From contig NZ_JAEIOI010000001.1 in the NCBI RefSeq assembly GCF_021375795.1, positions 1,054,001-1,118,000 on the forward strand: a DNA stretch of 64,000 nucleotides, written 5' to 3'. The stretch is from Pseudomonas anguilliseptica (lineage in GTDB: Bacteria > Pseudomonadota > Gammaproteobacteria > Pseudomonadales > Pseudomonadaceae). Within the stretch, counting starts at the first letter, position 1; each line of letters starts with the position of its first letter. Below the pieces are notes generated by a model. The model saw only the letters and a program-made list of their open reading frames with translations. It made no database searches and was not told the DNA's origin. Below, piece after piece: positions 47,755-57,051 of the stretch. Position numbers and translations under genes: made by a program.

Positions 47755-48552
47755 ATGCGCCGCACCTACACAAATTGTCTGCTGAGCCTGGCGATGGTTT
47801 TTTTCAGCTCGATGTTGCAGGCGGCGCCCGACGTGGCGTTGGCGCAGGTGCAACAGGCTCAGGTGCAGGTGTTTCGCGCCAGCACGGACCTGTTCATTCA
47901 TCGCGGTGAGGGCGGGCATGCCGAGCTGGCGGCCAAGGTGCAGGCTGATCTGGGCAAGCTGCGTGAAAGTCTGGCTACGCTGCAGGCGCAACCGCTGACC
48001 GACTCGGCTCGGCTGGCCATGCAACAGCTGCAGGCACCACTGACAGCCTTTACTGCGCTGGTTGAGCAGACTCTGGCCTACAAGCCGGGTGAGCCGGACC
48101 TGCCGTGGGAATTCAACTTCCAGTACAGCAAGGCTCAGCGCGAGTTGGTCGCAGCCCTGGAAACCCTCGAGCAGCAATTGCTCAAGGGGCTGGCGCAGCC
48201 ATTAACCGCTGCCGAGCAGCGCTTGCAGAGCCTGCCGGCCAAGGTGCAGTACCTGGCCGCGCGCTACACCGCTCGCGCTTATGTCGGCGATATCGAAACC
48301 CTGCCGGAACAACAGCAGCACTACCTGAATCAGGATATCGACGTGCTGGCCAAACAGGTGGATGGCGAGTTGCTCGGCCTGGCAAGCGAGCTAACCGATG
48401 CCCAGGCGCAGCAGCGTTTGCAGCGGGCTCTGCCGCGCTGGAAGTTCATCTACCCGCGTTTGCTGGATTACAGCGAGGATCTGGTGCCGTTGATTGTTGA
48501 GCGTCACGCCGCCGAACTGGCTGGCCAGCTACTGCGGCTGCAAGGGCAATAA
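47755..48552 (+). CDS. Conserved periplasmic helical protein, function unknown
   Basis: 265 residues with a signal peptide (MRRTYTNCLLSLAMVFFSSMLQAA). The mature protein is almost all alpha-helical and rich in Ala, Leu, Gln and Glu with heptad-like runs (AELAAKVQADLGKLRESLATLQAQ, QRLQSLPAKVQYLAARY). It resembles no family I can name. I start at the ATG at 47755 because it gives a good signal peptide; 47740 is in frame. It ends 2 nt before the convergent GGDEF gene. Confidence 0.7.
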   Translation: MRRTYTNCLLSLAMVFFSSMLQAAPDVALAQVQQAQVQVFRASTDLFIHRGEGGHAELAAKVQADLGKLRESLATLQAQPLTDSARLAMQQLQAPLTAFTALVEQTLAYKPGEPDLPWEFNFQYSKAQRELVAALETLEQQLLKGLAQPLTAAEQRLQSLPAKVQYLAARYTARAYVGDIETLPEQQQHYLNQDIDVLAKQVDGELLGLASELTDAQAQQRLQRALPRWKFIYPRLLDYSEDLVPLIVERHAAELAGQLLRLQGQ

Positions 48553-48554
48553 CT

Positions 48555-50192
48555 TCACTGCGGGCGCGCAGCATGGAACATTGCGCAGTTTTTACCGGCG
48601 TGTTTGGCGCGGTATAGCGACTGGTCGGCCAGCTCCAGGGTTTCCGCCATGTTGCTGCTGTCCAGGGGCCAGAGTGCGCCGCCGATGCTGCAGCCGATCT
48701 GCACCCGGTTGTCACCCAGGTCGATCGGCTCGCGCAGGGCCAGCAGGGTGCGCTCGGCCACTTGCTGGGCTTGGGCCAGGGCCTCGTTGTTGGGCACCAG
48801 CAGCACCATTAAAAACTCATCGCCGCCCAGGCGCGCCACCAGGTCGCCTTCGCGCAGGCAGCCGCGCAGACGTACGGCCACCTCGCGCAGTAACTGATCG
48901 CCGGCCGCATGGCCGAACTGATCGTTAACCGGTTTGAAACCATCCAGGTCCAGGTAGAACAGGGCCAGGCAATTGTTATGGGCCTGGCTGTGCTGTTGTG
49001 CGCGGGGCAGGTAGCTTTCCAGCGCCACACGGTTGGGCAGGCCAGTGAGTGCGTCGTGGTGGGCGAGGTTTTCCATCACGCCGAGGGCGTTTTGCTGGTG
49101 GGTCAGGCTTTCCACCAGGTGGCGGATCGAGTTGCACAGCGTTTCGATTTCACGGGTGCTTTTCAGCTCTGGAATCACGCTGATTTCGCCCGCACTGAGG
49201 CGGTCGGCGGCTTCGGCGATCTGCCGCAACGGGCGGGTGAAGTAACCGGCGATCAGCCAGCCGAGCAGGGCGAAGAGGATGGCCAATAAGCTGCCCCAGA
49301 GCATGATGTTGCGCGTGGTGGCGCGGGCCGGTGCGTAGGCTTCATCCAGCGGTTGGCGGGCGATAACCGTCCAGCCCAGACCCTGATAATCCAGGTGACC
49401 CTGGCTGAGGGCCAGGCCGGTGAGGTACTCCTGACCGTCGGGCCACTTTTGTACGGCCCAGATATCCTGCTTTGGGGGCAGTTCGTTGAGGGCGGGCAGG
49501 TGCAGGCGCTGGCCGATCATCTCCTTGGGTGCCAGGAGAATCGTGCGGTCCTTGCCAATCACGAAGAACTCGACATGGCGACGCTGCTGGATTGGCTCAA
49601 GGATGGCCAGGCGCACTTCGTCAGCCCAGGACCAGGATAGGTGCGACGCCAACACGCCAACCAGGCTGCCATCGGCGGCGAATACCGGCAGGCTGATGTC
49701 GACAAACTTCATCGCCTCGCCTGTAGGGTTGGGCAGCAACTTGGCCAGCAACACCGCTTCGTGTACATCACCGATAAACAGTTTCTCCCGCGCTTCCAGG
49801 TAGACCGGACGCTGGGCAATGCTGGCGCCTTCCAGAACACCGTCGCTGGAAGCCAGTACCGTGCCTTGCGCATCGGTGAAGCCGATCCAGGCGATGCTGG
49901 GGAACTCGGTCTGCAGACGATCAAGCAGTACGCGGACTTCACTGATGTCATCCGGCTGGCTCAGGGCGCGCAGCTTGCCGATCACCTGCAGCATGGCGGC
50001 GCGGCTCTGCATGTCACGGTCCAGTCGATCAACCATCATGTAGGCGATTTCGGCCAGGTCATGGCCAACCTCCTGGCGAATACGCTGGCTGGCATCCTGG
50101 CCGATCAGGGTGCCGAGCAACCAGCTCAGGCTGGCGACCAGTAGGGCGATCAGGATGGCGAAACGACTGCGCAGGCTGTGCGATGAACGCAT
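48555..50192 (-). CDS. Membrane diguanylate cyclase (dCache, HAMP, GGDEF)
   Basis: 545 residues. A transmembrane helix (about 12-32), a double-Cache periplasmic sensor (about 35-290), a second helix (about 304-325), HAMP (about 326-380) and a GGDEF domain. The active site GGDEF at 456-460 is intact, and an inhibitory I-site RxxD (R447-E-G-D450) lies five residues before it, so it should make c-di-GMP with product inhibition. No EAL domain. Ligand unknown. It is divergent from prfB and convergent with the helical periplasmic protein gene. Confidence 0.95.
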   Translation of the reverse strand: MRSSHSLRSRFAILIALLVASLSWLLGTLIGQDASQRIRQEVGHDLAEIAYMMVDRLDRDMQSRAAMLQVIGKLRALSQPDDISEVRVLLDRLQTEFPSIAWIGFTDAQGTVLASSDGVLEGASIAQRPVYLEAREKLFIGDVHEAVLLAKLLPNPTGEAMKFVDISLPVFAADGSLVGVLASHLSWSWADEVRLAILEPIQQRRHVEFFVIGKDRTILLAPKEMIGQRLHLPALNELPPKQDIWAVQKWPDGQEYLTGLALSQGHLDYQGLGWTVIARQPLDEAYAPARATTRNIMLWGSLLAILFALLGWLIAGYFTRPLRQIAEAADRLSAGEISVIPELKSTREIETLCNSIRHLVESLTHQQNALGVMENLAHHDALTGLPNRVALESYLPRAQQHSQAHNNCLALFYLDLDGFKPVNDQFGHAAGDQLLREVAVRLRGCLREGDLVARLGGDEFLMVLLVPNNEALAQAQQVAERTLLALREPIDLGDNRVQIGCSIGGALWPLDSSNMAETLELADQSLYRAKHAGKNCAMFHAARPQ

Positions 50193-50360
50193 GGCACGAC
50201 GGCTCCTGTGAAGGTCGGCTGAGCGACAAGTGGGGTTCAGTATAGTGGCCGTTGGTCTGCGTTGCTGCGTATCACTGCCGATTGCGGGCTGCCAGGCGTG
50301 GAGTGACTGCGTTATACTCGCCGGCTTTTCCGAAAGTTTGACCTACGAGTGCTGCCAGCC

Positions 50361-51456
50361 ATGGAAATCAACCCGATCCTTAATAGCATCAAGGACCTGT
50401 CCGAGCGCACCCAGACTATTCGGGGGTATCTTTGACTACGATCACAAGCATGATCGTCTGGTCGAAGTAAACCGCGAACTCGAAGACCCGAACGTCTGGA
50501 ACAAGCCTGAATACGCCCAGAGCCTGGGCCGTGAGCGCGCCATGCTGGCGCAGATCGTCGAGACCATCGACGACCTCACCGGCAGCCTGGCCGACTCGCG
50601 CGATCTACTCGATATGGCCGTCGAAGAAGACGATCAGGGTGCCGTCGACGATGTTGCCGCTGAAATCGAACGCCTGCGCGAAATTCTCGAGAAGCTGGAA
50701 TTCCGCCGCATGTTCAGCCACGAGATGGACCCGAACAACTGCTACCTGGATATCCAGGCCGGCTCTGGCGGTACCGAGGCGCAAGACTGGGCCAACATCC
50801 TGCTGCGCATGTACCTGCGCTGGGCTGATAAGCGCGGTTTCAGTGCCGAGATCGTCGAGTTGTCCGAAGGTGAAGTTGCCGGTATCAAAGGTGCCACCGT
50901 GCACATCAAGGGTGAGTACGCCTTCGGCTGGCTGCGCACCGAAATCGGCGTGCATCGCCTGGTGCGCAAGAGCCCGTTTGATTCCGGCGCTCGCCGCCAC
51001 ACCTCGTTCTCGGCGGTGTTCGTCTCGCCCGAGATCGACGACAAGGTCGAGATCGAGATCAACCCGTCCGACCTGCGCATCGACACCTACCGCTCCTCCG
51101 GCGCCGGTGGTCAGCACGTTAACACCACTGACTCGGCCGTACGTATTACCCACGTACCGACCAACACCGTGGTGGCTTGCCAGAACGAGCGCTCGCAGCA
51201 TGCCAACAAGGACACCGCGATGAAAATGCTGCGGGCCAAGTTGTACGAGCTGGAGATGATGAAGCGCAACGCCGCATCCCAGGCTTTGGAAGACTCCAAG
51301 TCGGACATCGGCTGGGGCCACCAGATTCGCTCCTACGTGCTTGATGACTCACGCATCAAGGATCTGCGTACTGGCGTTGAGCGTAGCGACTGCCAGAAGG
51401 TGCTTGATGGCGATCTCGATGGATACCTCGAGGCCAGCCTCAAGCAGGGTCTGTAA
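50361..51456 (+). CDS. prfB: Peptide chain release factor 2, with programmed +1 frameshift
   Basis: Reading starts at the ATG at 50361 ([24 protein letters not shown]), hits TGA at 50433-50435, and continues in the +1 frame from GAC at 50434 ([16 protein letters not shown]) to the stop at 51454-51456. The total is 364 residues, matching RF2. The SPF anticodon-like motif ([10 protein letters not shown]) and GGQ ([15 protein letters not shown]) are both present. RF2 reads UAA and UGA. The shift lets RF2 control its own level. lysS follows 82 nt downstream, as in many proteobacteria. Confidence 0.98.
50421..50436 (+). other. RF2 autoregulatory frameshift site
   Basis: CGG GGG TAT CTT TGA C: the internal Shine-Dalgarno-like GGGGG just before the CTT slippery codon, the in-frame TGA, and the following C that makes TGA a poor stop. 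Ribosomes slip from CTT to TTT when RF2 is scarce. Confidence 0.97.
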
Positions 51457-51475
51457 CAGCAGCCACAAGCCTCAA

Positions 51476-51499
51476 GCTGCAAGCCATCGGGTTTGCAGC
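51476..51499 (+). terminator. Weak stem-loop between prfB and lysS
   Basis: Stem GCTGCAA (51476-51482) with TTGCAGC (51493-51499), 10-base loop, then CTCTTTTC. Probably partial termination or a degenerate repeat; the surrounding AGCCTCAAGCTGC recalls dispersed Pseudomonas repeats. Confidence 0.4.
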
Positions 51500-51538
51500 C
51501 TCTTTTCAAGAATGATGATTTAACCGGGACGACCCGAA

Positions 51539-53041
51539 ATGAGCGACCAACAACTCGACCAGCACGAACTGCAGCAGGAAGAAAACAAGCTGATTGCCCA
51601 GCGCAAGGAAAAGCTTGCCGCTATCCGTGAGCAGGGTAACGCCTTCCCCAACGACTTCCGCCGCGAAAATTACTGTGCCGACCTGCAGAAGCAGTACGCC
51701 GAATCGAGCAAGGAAGAGCTGGCCGAGGCAGCCATTCCGGTCAAGGTAGCGGGTCGCATCATGCTTAACCGTGGCTCGTTCATGGTGATTCAGGACATGA
51801 CTGGGCGCATTCAGGTCTACGTCAACCGCAAGACCTTGTCTGAAGAGACCCTGGCCGCGGTGAAAACCTGGGACATGGGCGACATCATCTCCGCCGTTGG
51901 TACCCTGGCCCGATCCGGCAAGGGCGACCTGTACGTGGAAATGACCGACGTGCGGCTGCTGACCAAGTCGCTGCGCCCGCTGCCGGACAAACACCACGGC
52001 CTGACCGACACCGAGCAGCGCTATCGCCAGCGCTATGTCGATCTGATGGTCAACGAAGACGTGCGCCAGACCTTCCGTGTGCGTTCGCAGGTTATTGCAC
52101 ACATCCGCAGCTTCCTGATGAAGCGCGATTTCCTCGAAGTGGAAACGCCGATGCTGCAGACCATCCCTGGTGGCGCGGCGGCCAAGCCGTTCGAGACCCA
52201 CCACAACGCCCTGGATATGCAGATGTTCCTGCGTATCGCGCCGGAGCTGTACCTCAAGCGGCTTGTTGTTGGCGGGTTTGAGAAAGTGTTTGAGATCAAC
52301 CGCAACTTCCGTAACGAAGGCGTCTCGACTCGTCATAACCCTGAATTCACCATGCTCGAGTTCTACCAGGCCTACGCCGACTACGAAGACAACATGGACC
52401 TGACCGAGGAGCTGTTCCGCGAGCTGGCCCAACTGGTGCTCGGCACTACTGACGTGCCTTACGGCGACAAGGTGTTCCACTTCGGCGAGCCGTTCGTGCG
52501 CCTGTCGGTGTTCGACTCGATCCTCAAGTACAACCCGGACATCACCGCGGCTGACCTGCAGGATATCGACAAGGCCCGCGAGATTGCCAAGAAGGCCGGC
52601 GCCAAGGTGCTCGGCTTCGAAGGTCTGGGCAAGCTGCAGGTGATGATTTTCGAAGAGCTGGTCGAGCACAAGCTGGAGCAGCCGCACTTCATCACCCGCT
52701 ACCCGTTCGAAGTCTCGCCGCTGGCCCGTCGCAGCGACGACGATCCGAGCGTCACCGACCGCTTCGAGCTGTTTATCGGTGGCCGCGAGATCGCCAACGC
52801 CTACTCCGAGCTGAACGATGCCGAAGACCAGGCTGCGCGCTTTATGCAGCAGGTGGCCGACAAGGATGCCGGTGACGACGAAGCCATGCACTACGACGCC
52901 GACTTCGTTCGCGCCCTGGAGTACGGTATGCCGCCGACCGCCGGTGAGGGCATCGGCATCGACCGCCTGGTGATGTTGCTGACCAATTCACCGTCGATTC
53001 GCGACGTGATCCTGTTCCCGCATATGCGCCCGCAAGCCTGA
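51539..53041 (+). CDS. lysS: Lysyl-tRNA synthetase (class II)
   Basis: 500 residues. An N-terminal OB-fold anticodon-binding domain ([28 protein letters not shown]) is followed by the class II core: motif 2 ([24 protein letters not shown]) and motif 3 ([15 protein letters not shown]). It charges tRNA-Lys. CGGGACGACCCGAA precedes the ATG, a weak ribosome binding site. A strong terminator follows. Confidence 0.98.
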   Translation: MSDQQLDQHELQQEENKLIAQRKEKLAAIREQGNAFPNDFRRENYCADLQKQYAESSKEELAEAAIPVKVAGRIMLNRGSFMVIQDMTGRIQVYVNRKTLSEETLAAVKTWDMGDIISAVGTLARSGKGDLYVEMTDVRLLTKSLRPLPDKHHGLTDTEQRYRQRYVDLMVNEDVRQTFRVRSQVIAHIRSFLMKRDFLEVETPMLQTIPGGAAAKPFETHHNALDMQMFLRIAPELYLKRLVVGGFEKVFEINRNFRNEGVSTRHNPEFTMLEFYQAYADYEDNMDLTEELFRELAQLVLGTTDVPYGDKVFHFGEPFVRLSVFDSILKYNPDITAADLQDIDKAREIAKKAGAKVLGFEGLGKLQVMIFEELVEHKLEQPHFITRYPFEVSPLARRSDDDPSVTDRFELFIGGREIANAYSELNDAEDQAARFMQQVADKDAGDDEAMHYDADFVRALEYGMPPTAGEGIGIDRLVMLLTNSPSIRDVILFPHMRPQA

Positions 53042-53047
53042 TGGTTG

Positions 53048-53074
53048 AAAGCCGCCTCCGGGCGGCTTTTTATT
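53048..53074 (+). terminator. Intrinsic terminator after lysS
   Basis: Stem GCCGCC (53051-53056) with GGCGGC (53061-53066), tetraloop TCCG, flanking A-run, and TTTTTATT after it. Confidence 0.93.
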
Positions 53075-53122
53075 ACCTGGTTTTTTAGCTAGCCATTTTT
53101 ATTAGCGCGCAGTGGATTAATT

Positions 53123-53151
53123 TTGCGATTTACTGACTAAGTCATTATTAA
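53123..53151 (+). promoter_or_regulatory. Promoter with TetR-type operator in its spacer
   Basis: TTGCGA (53123-53128), 17-bp spacer, TATTAA (53146-53151). In the spacer is the perfect palindrome TGACT-A-AGTCA (53134-53144), extended to 17 bp with one mismatch pair (53131-53147). A repressor there would block RNA polymerase. It lies 32-60 nt upstream of the TetR gene, so autoregulation is likely. Confidence 0.6.
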
Positions 53152-53182
53152 TCCTGAATAACCGACAGAGGATCGTCTTGCA

Positions 53183-53896
53183 GTGACAGCCAAGCCCGCC
53201 CAAGAGAGTGCCACTCTGGTTGCCAACGCCGTGGTCGAAAGCGTGCAGTATCAGGGACGCAAAGCCAGTCGTCAGGGCAGTGAGCAACGACGTCAGGCCA
53301 TTCTCGATGCTGCCATGCGCATCATCGTGCGCGACGGTGTGCGCGCTGTGCGCCACCGCGCGGTCGCTGCCGAGGCGGATGTGCCGTTGTCAGCGACCAC
53401 CTATTACTTCAAAGATATCAACGATCTGATCACCGATACCTTCGCTCAGTTTGTCGAGCGCAGCGCTGCGCACATGGGCCAGTTCTGGAGCGGTACCGAA
53501 GGGCTTCTGCGTGAGCAGGTCAGCCGTTTGGACGGCAGCGCCGAGGCGCGTCGTCGGCTGGCCAATGAGATTGCCCGGTTGGCTGTGGAGTACGTGCGCC
53601 AGCAATTGCTTACGCGGCGCGAGCATCTGCTGGCCGAGCAGGCCTTTCAGCAGGAAGCGCTGCTCAACCCGCGTTTGCATGGTTTGTTGCGGGCTCACCG
53701 GCAAATCCTGCTGCAAGGCGTGACGCACTTCTTCGAGGTGCTGGGCTCGCAGCAGGCCGAGCAGGATGCCAAGCTATTGACGGCGATTATTGTGCGCATG
53801 GAGTATCAGGGGCTGCTCGATGGTATCGACCATCTGGACAGTGAAGAGATGTTGGCCATGCTTAAACGTTATATGCATCTGGTACTGGGCCTCTAA
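53183..53896 (+). CDS. TetR-family transcriptional regulator
   Basis: 237 residues. A variable N-terminal tail (1-35) precedes the TetR helix-turn-helix (about 37-82: RRQAILDAAMRIIVRDGVRAVRHRAVAAEADVPLSATTYYFKDINDLI). The C-terminal all-helical ligand domain follows. The GTG at 53183 is used; AGAGGA lies 9-14 nt upstream. It is followed by the lipoprotein and DUF1704 genes in the same direction, 39 nt away, so it may control them. Ligand unknown. Confidence 0.9.
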   Translation: MTAKPAQESATLVANAVVESVQYQGRKASRQGSEQRRQAILDAAMRIIVRDGVRAVRHRAVAAEADVPLSATTYYFKDINDLITDTFAQFVERSAAHMGQFWSGTEGLLREQVSRLDGSAEARRRLANEIARLAVEYVRQQLLTRREHLLAEQAFQQEALLNPRLHGLLRAHRQILLQGVTHFFEVLGSQQAEQDAKLLTAIIVRMEYQGLLDGIDHLDSEEMLAMLKRYMHLVLGL

Positions 53897-53935
53897 CCAA
53901 CCTGGCCCGCTCAATCCGTTCACAAGGAGAGCTGA

Positions 53936-54487
53936 ATGAACGCCTGGCGCGCGCTGCTTGCCGTGTCCTTCCTGTTACTGGGTGGCTGTCTGGTGACCTT
54001 CAAGGATCCGATACCCGCCAATGAGGCAGCCCCGATTCCCCTGCTTGGCGAGTGGTCGCGCAAGAACGAGTGGGGTGAGCAGCTGTATCTGCAGATCACC
54101 CGTGCCGGTTCCAACGTGTACAAGGCGCGGGCCTATGTCGACAGCCTGGATAACCTCGACAGCGTTGAGGAGTATGGTTTCACCGTGGCCCACCATGGTC
54201 GGCGCTGGTACCTGTCTGCCGGGTTGCCGAAACGCATGGGGGCCAACTTTGCCATCGCTGGCTTCGAGCTGACCACCGGCAATGAGCTGGTGATCTACAA
54301 CCTCGACGTCGACCGCATTCTCCAGGAGTTGGAGCAGGGCACGTTGCAGGGCGAGGTGATTGATGCCGCCGAAGGTGATGGTGTGCTGATCAGCAGCCCG
54401 CTGGAGCAGGTATTCAGCTACCTCGATGATCAGGCCAACTCGGATGTATTTATCGAAGTGGCGCGCTATCAGCGTGTTGGGGACTAG
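53936..54487 (+). CDS. Conserved lipoprotein, function unknown
   Basis: 183 residues. The signal peptide ends in a lipobox, LLLGGC with C18, so it is a lipoprotein (residue +2 is Leu, not Asp, so probably outer membrane). The rest is beta-rich, with GEWSRKNEWGEQLYLQITRAGSNVYKARAYVDSLDN. I do not know the family. AAGGAGAG precedes the ATG. The stop is 2 nt before the DUF1704 start, so the two are translationally linked. Confidence 0.85.
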   Translation: MNAWRALLAVSFLLLGGCLVTFKDPIPANEAAPIPLLGEWSRKNEWGEQLYLQITRAGSNVYKARAYVDSLDNLDSVEEYGFTVAHHGRRWYLSAGLPKRMGANFAIAGFELTTGNELVIYNLDVDRILQELEQGTLQGEVIDAAEGDGVLISSPLEQVFSYLDDQANSDVFIEVARYQRVGD

Positions 54488-54489
54488 CA

Positions 54490-55785
54490 ATGAACAGCCA
54501 CACCGGTTTGGACGACTATCAACTGATCGTACGGGCCCTGTCTGACCGGATTGTCGAAGCGCAGACGCCGATCCGTGTGCTTGATGCGGTGAAGTGGGAC
54601 GACTCGATCCGCAGTGAGTTTCTCAAGCACAAGGGCAAGCAGTTGCCCAAGGTGGATCGCGAGTATTACGCCAGTCGGCCCTTGGCGTTCGAGGCCGCCG
54701 CGAAGAAGCTGGAGTTCCAGAATATCGAGCGCGATATCACCCGCCAGTTGGGCCAGTTCAATCCGGTTGGGCAGATCATGCGCCGCATGTGCCGCGAGTA
54801 CCGCATGGTCATTCGCATGCTCGAAGCGCGCGGCACCGAGGACTTTGGCCTGATCAGCCAGGAGCTGTATGGCGCCGCTTCCGATGCCTTCCATGCCGGC
54901 GACCCGACTCTGGCTGACCTGGGCATGATGTTTTCCGATTTTCTCAACAACATCGACAAGCGCGGTGACCTCAAGGACGAAGCCAAGAACCTCAATGCCA
55001 AGGAAGCAGTCAACCTGCTGCAACAGCGCCTGAACAAGGTGTTTGGCGAGGAGGAGGGCACCATTCGTGTGTTTGAGTCCGACGGTATCCTCGCTGATGC
55101 CGCCGCCGGGGCCGATTACATCAAGATCCGCAGCGACGCGATGTTCAACGAACGCGATGTGCGTGCCCTGGAAGTACATGAAGGCCTGGTGCACGTGGCC
55201 ACCACCCTGAATGGGCTGAACCAGCCGGTCTGTACCTTTCTGGCCAAGGGGCCGCCCTCGTCCACGGTGACTCAGGAAGGTCTGGCGATCCTGATGGAGG
55301 TGATCACCTTCGCTTCCTACCCAACCCGTTTGCGCAAGCTGACCAACCGCACCCGCGCTATTCACATGGCCGAGGAGGGCGCGGATTTCCTCCAGGTGTT
55401 CGATTTCTACCGCGAGCAGGGTTTCAGCCAGGAGCAGAGTTACAGCAACGCTAACCGCGTGTTCCGTGGGTCTACCCCCGTTGGCCTGCCTTTCACCAAG
55501 GACCTGTCCTACCTGAAAGGATTCATCATGATTTACAACTACATCCAGTTGGCCGTGCGCAAAGGCAAGCTGGAGCAGATCCCGCTGCTGTTCTGCGGCA
55601 AGACCACCCTGGAAGACATGCGCACCCTGCGCCAATTAGTGGATGAAGGGTTGGTCACACCGCCCAAGTACCTTCCGCCGCAATTCAGCGACCTCAACTC
55701 GCTGTCGGCTTGGATGTGTTTCTCCAACTTCCTCAATCACCTCAGCCTGGACCGTATCGAAGCGGACTACGCGAACATCCTCTGA
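54490..55785 (+). CDS. DUF1704 metallopeptidase-like protein (HExxxH, QEGLA; TIGR02421)
   Basis: 431 residues. The bacterial family is known as flavohemoglobin expression-modulating QEGLA proteins. H230-E-G-L-V-H235 gives an HExxxH motif and T-Q262-E263-GLA the third acidic ligand. From memory, eukaryotic DUF1704 proteins (KIAA0895/MATCAP-type) with the same motif are tubulin carboxypeptidases, so this is likely a zinc peptidase with an unknown substrate. No signal peptide, so it should be cytoplasmic. FRGSTPVGLPFTKDLSYLKGF is also conserved. It follows a lipoprotein gene by 2 nt and the TetR gene; a REP doublet lies just downstream. Confidence 0.88.
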   Translation: MNSHTGLDDYQLIVRALSDRIVEAQTPIRVLDAVKWDDSIRSEFLKHKGKQLPKVDREYYASRPLAFEAAAKKLEFQNIERDITRQLGQFNPVGQIMRRMCREYRMVIRMLEARGTEDFGLISQELYGAASDAFHAGDPTLADLGMMFSDFLNNIDKRGDLKDEAKNLNAKEAVNLLQQRLNKVFGEEEGTIRVFESDGILADAAAGADYIKIRSDAMFNERDVRALEVHEGLVHVATTLNGLNQPVCTFLAKGPPSSTVTQEGLAILMEVITFASYPTRLRKLTNRTRAIHMAEEGADFLQVFDFYREQGFSQEQSYSNANRVFRGSTPVGLPFTKDLSYLKGFIMIYNYIQLAVRKGKLEQIPLLFCGKTTLEDMRTLRQLVDEGLVTPPKYLPPQFSDLNSLSAWMCFSNFLNHLSLDRIEADYANIL

Positions 55786-55804
55786 CGCGCCCGCTGCGTC
55801 ATCC

Positions 55805-55874
55805 GTAGGAGCCAGCTTGCTGGCGATCGGTTGTTCCGTTTGGTGACCGGATCGCCAGCAAGCTGGCTTCTACA
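55805..55874. repeat. REP doublet (REPIN), copy 2
   Basis: Left arm GTAGGAGCCAGC...CTGGCGAT (55805-55827), right arm ATCGCCAGC...CTTCTACA (55851-55874), 23-bp loop whose CGGT/ACCG ends extend the stem. Arms match copy 1 at 44211-44271 almost exactly; the loop is different and longer. Confidence 0.9.
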
Positions 55875-55903
55875 ATATCCCTTCATTATTCGTGGAGCCT
55901 GCC

Positions 55904-56650
55904 ATGCCCAGCCATCAACTCGACTACGAAATCCTTGGCGCCTCCGCGCAGAGCGTGGAGGTCATTCTTGATCCGGGCGAAACGGTGATCGCCGAAGCTG
56001 GGGTGATGAATTACATGACTGACGGCATTCGCTTTGAAACGCGGATGGGCGACGGTGCCGCCACTGGGGTGCTGGGCAAGCTGTGGAGCGCCGGCAAGCG
56101 CATGCTGACCGGCGAGTCGCTGTTTATGACGCACTTTTCCAATGCCGGTAAAACCCCGGCGCGCGTAGCCTTCGCGGCGCCTTACCCCGGCACCGTAGTG
56201 CCGATTCAGCTGGCCGAGCATGGCGGCACGCTGATCTGTCAGAAGGACGCCTTTCTCTGCGCCGCCTACGGTACGGCTGTGGGCATCAGTTTTAACAAAC
56301 GTCTGGGCGCCGGTTTCTTCGGCGGTGAGGGGTTTATCCTGCAGAAGCTTGAAGGCGATGGCCTGGCGTTTGTGCACGCCGGCGGTACGGTGATCCGCAA
56401 GCAGCTGAATAACGAAACCCTACGCCTGGACACCGGCTGCCTGGTGGCGTTCAGCAGCGGTATTGACTATGACATTGCCCTGGCTGGTGGCCTGAAAAGC
56501 ATGCTGTTCGGTGGCGAAGGTATTCTGTTGGCCACGCTCAAGGGCACCGGCACCGTGTGGGTGCAGAGCCTGCCGTTCTCGCGCCTGGCCGAACGCATCT
56601 ATGAGGCCACGTTCAAGGCCCGCGAAGAAGTCCGTGCCGGCGGCAAGTGA
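55904..56650 (+). CDS. AIM24/TIGR00266 family protein
   Basis: 248 residues. The whole protein is the TIGR00266 beta-fold ([42 protein letters not shown] ... [22 protein letters not shown]), related to tryptophan RNA-binding attenuator-like folds and yeast AIM24. No signal peptide; function unknown. I start at the ATG at 55904 because GTGGAG at 55892-55897 is its ribosome binding site; the in-frame GTG at 55892 is part of it. Confidence 0.9.
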   Translation: MPSHQLDYEILGASAQSVEVILDPGETVIAEAGVMNYMTDGIRFETRMGDGAATGVLGKLWSAGKRMLTGESLFMTHFSNAGKTPARVAFAAPYPGTVVPIQLAEHGGTLICQKDAFLCAAYGTAVGISFNKRLGAGFFGGEGFILQKLEGDGLAFVHAGGTVIRKQLNNETLRLDTGCLVAFSSGIDYDIALAGGLKSMLFGGEGILLATLKGTGTVWVQSLPFSRLAERIYEATFKAREEVRAGGK

Positions 56651-56743
56651 TGCGGCAATCTGGGGCTTTGCAGGCGCACGGGTTTGTAGCAAGCTGCGCC
56701 GCCTGTTGCTCAGCCCGCCAACTGATAACTCCGAGAGCCTGTT

Positions 56744-57049
56744 ATGAGTGAAGTTAATCCCATCCCGTTGATCCTTACCGCTGTTGGCAGCATCTGCGCC
56801 ACGGTGGCCGTGCTCGGTTACTACGGTTATCTGCATGTGGCCAAGCCGGAAGATGCCCTGCTGCTGGCCGAGTTCACCATGCTCAAGACCGTGCCGGGCG
56901 AGGACTACAAGGTCTCGGTCAAACCCGCCAGCCAGGTCGCCCAGTGCATCGATGGCGTGCTGGTGCTGTTTGACCTGGAGCAGAAAGGCCTCAGCGGTGT
57001 GCTGGTCGATCCGCGCAAACAGGCCGTGCGTTGCAGCGAAGGCCAATAG
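56744..57049 (+). CDS. Small membrane-anchored protein, function unknown
   Basis: 101 residues. One transmembrane helix (about 8-30, PLILTAVGSICATVAVLGYYGYLHV), then a small soluble domain (LLLAEFTMLKTVPGEDYKVSVKPASQVAQCIDGVLVLFDLEQKG). No family known to me. It lies 2 nt from the convergent gene at 57052. Confidence 0.75.
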   Translation: MSEVNPIPLILTAVGSICATVAVLGYYGYLHVAKPEDALLLAEFTMLKTVPGEDYKVSVKPASQVAQCIDGVLVLFDLEQKGLSGVLVDPRKQAVRCSEGQ

Positions 57050-57051
57050 CC

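Noticed and set aside
50433..50435. prfB read as a broken gene because of an in-frame TGA at codon 25
   Set aside because: The TGA is at the conserved RF2 frameshift site with the slippery CTT and GGGGG element; the downstream frame is complete.
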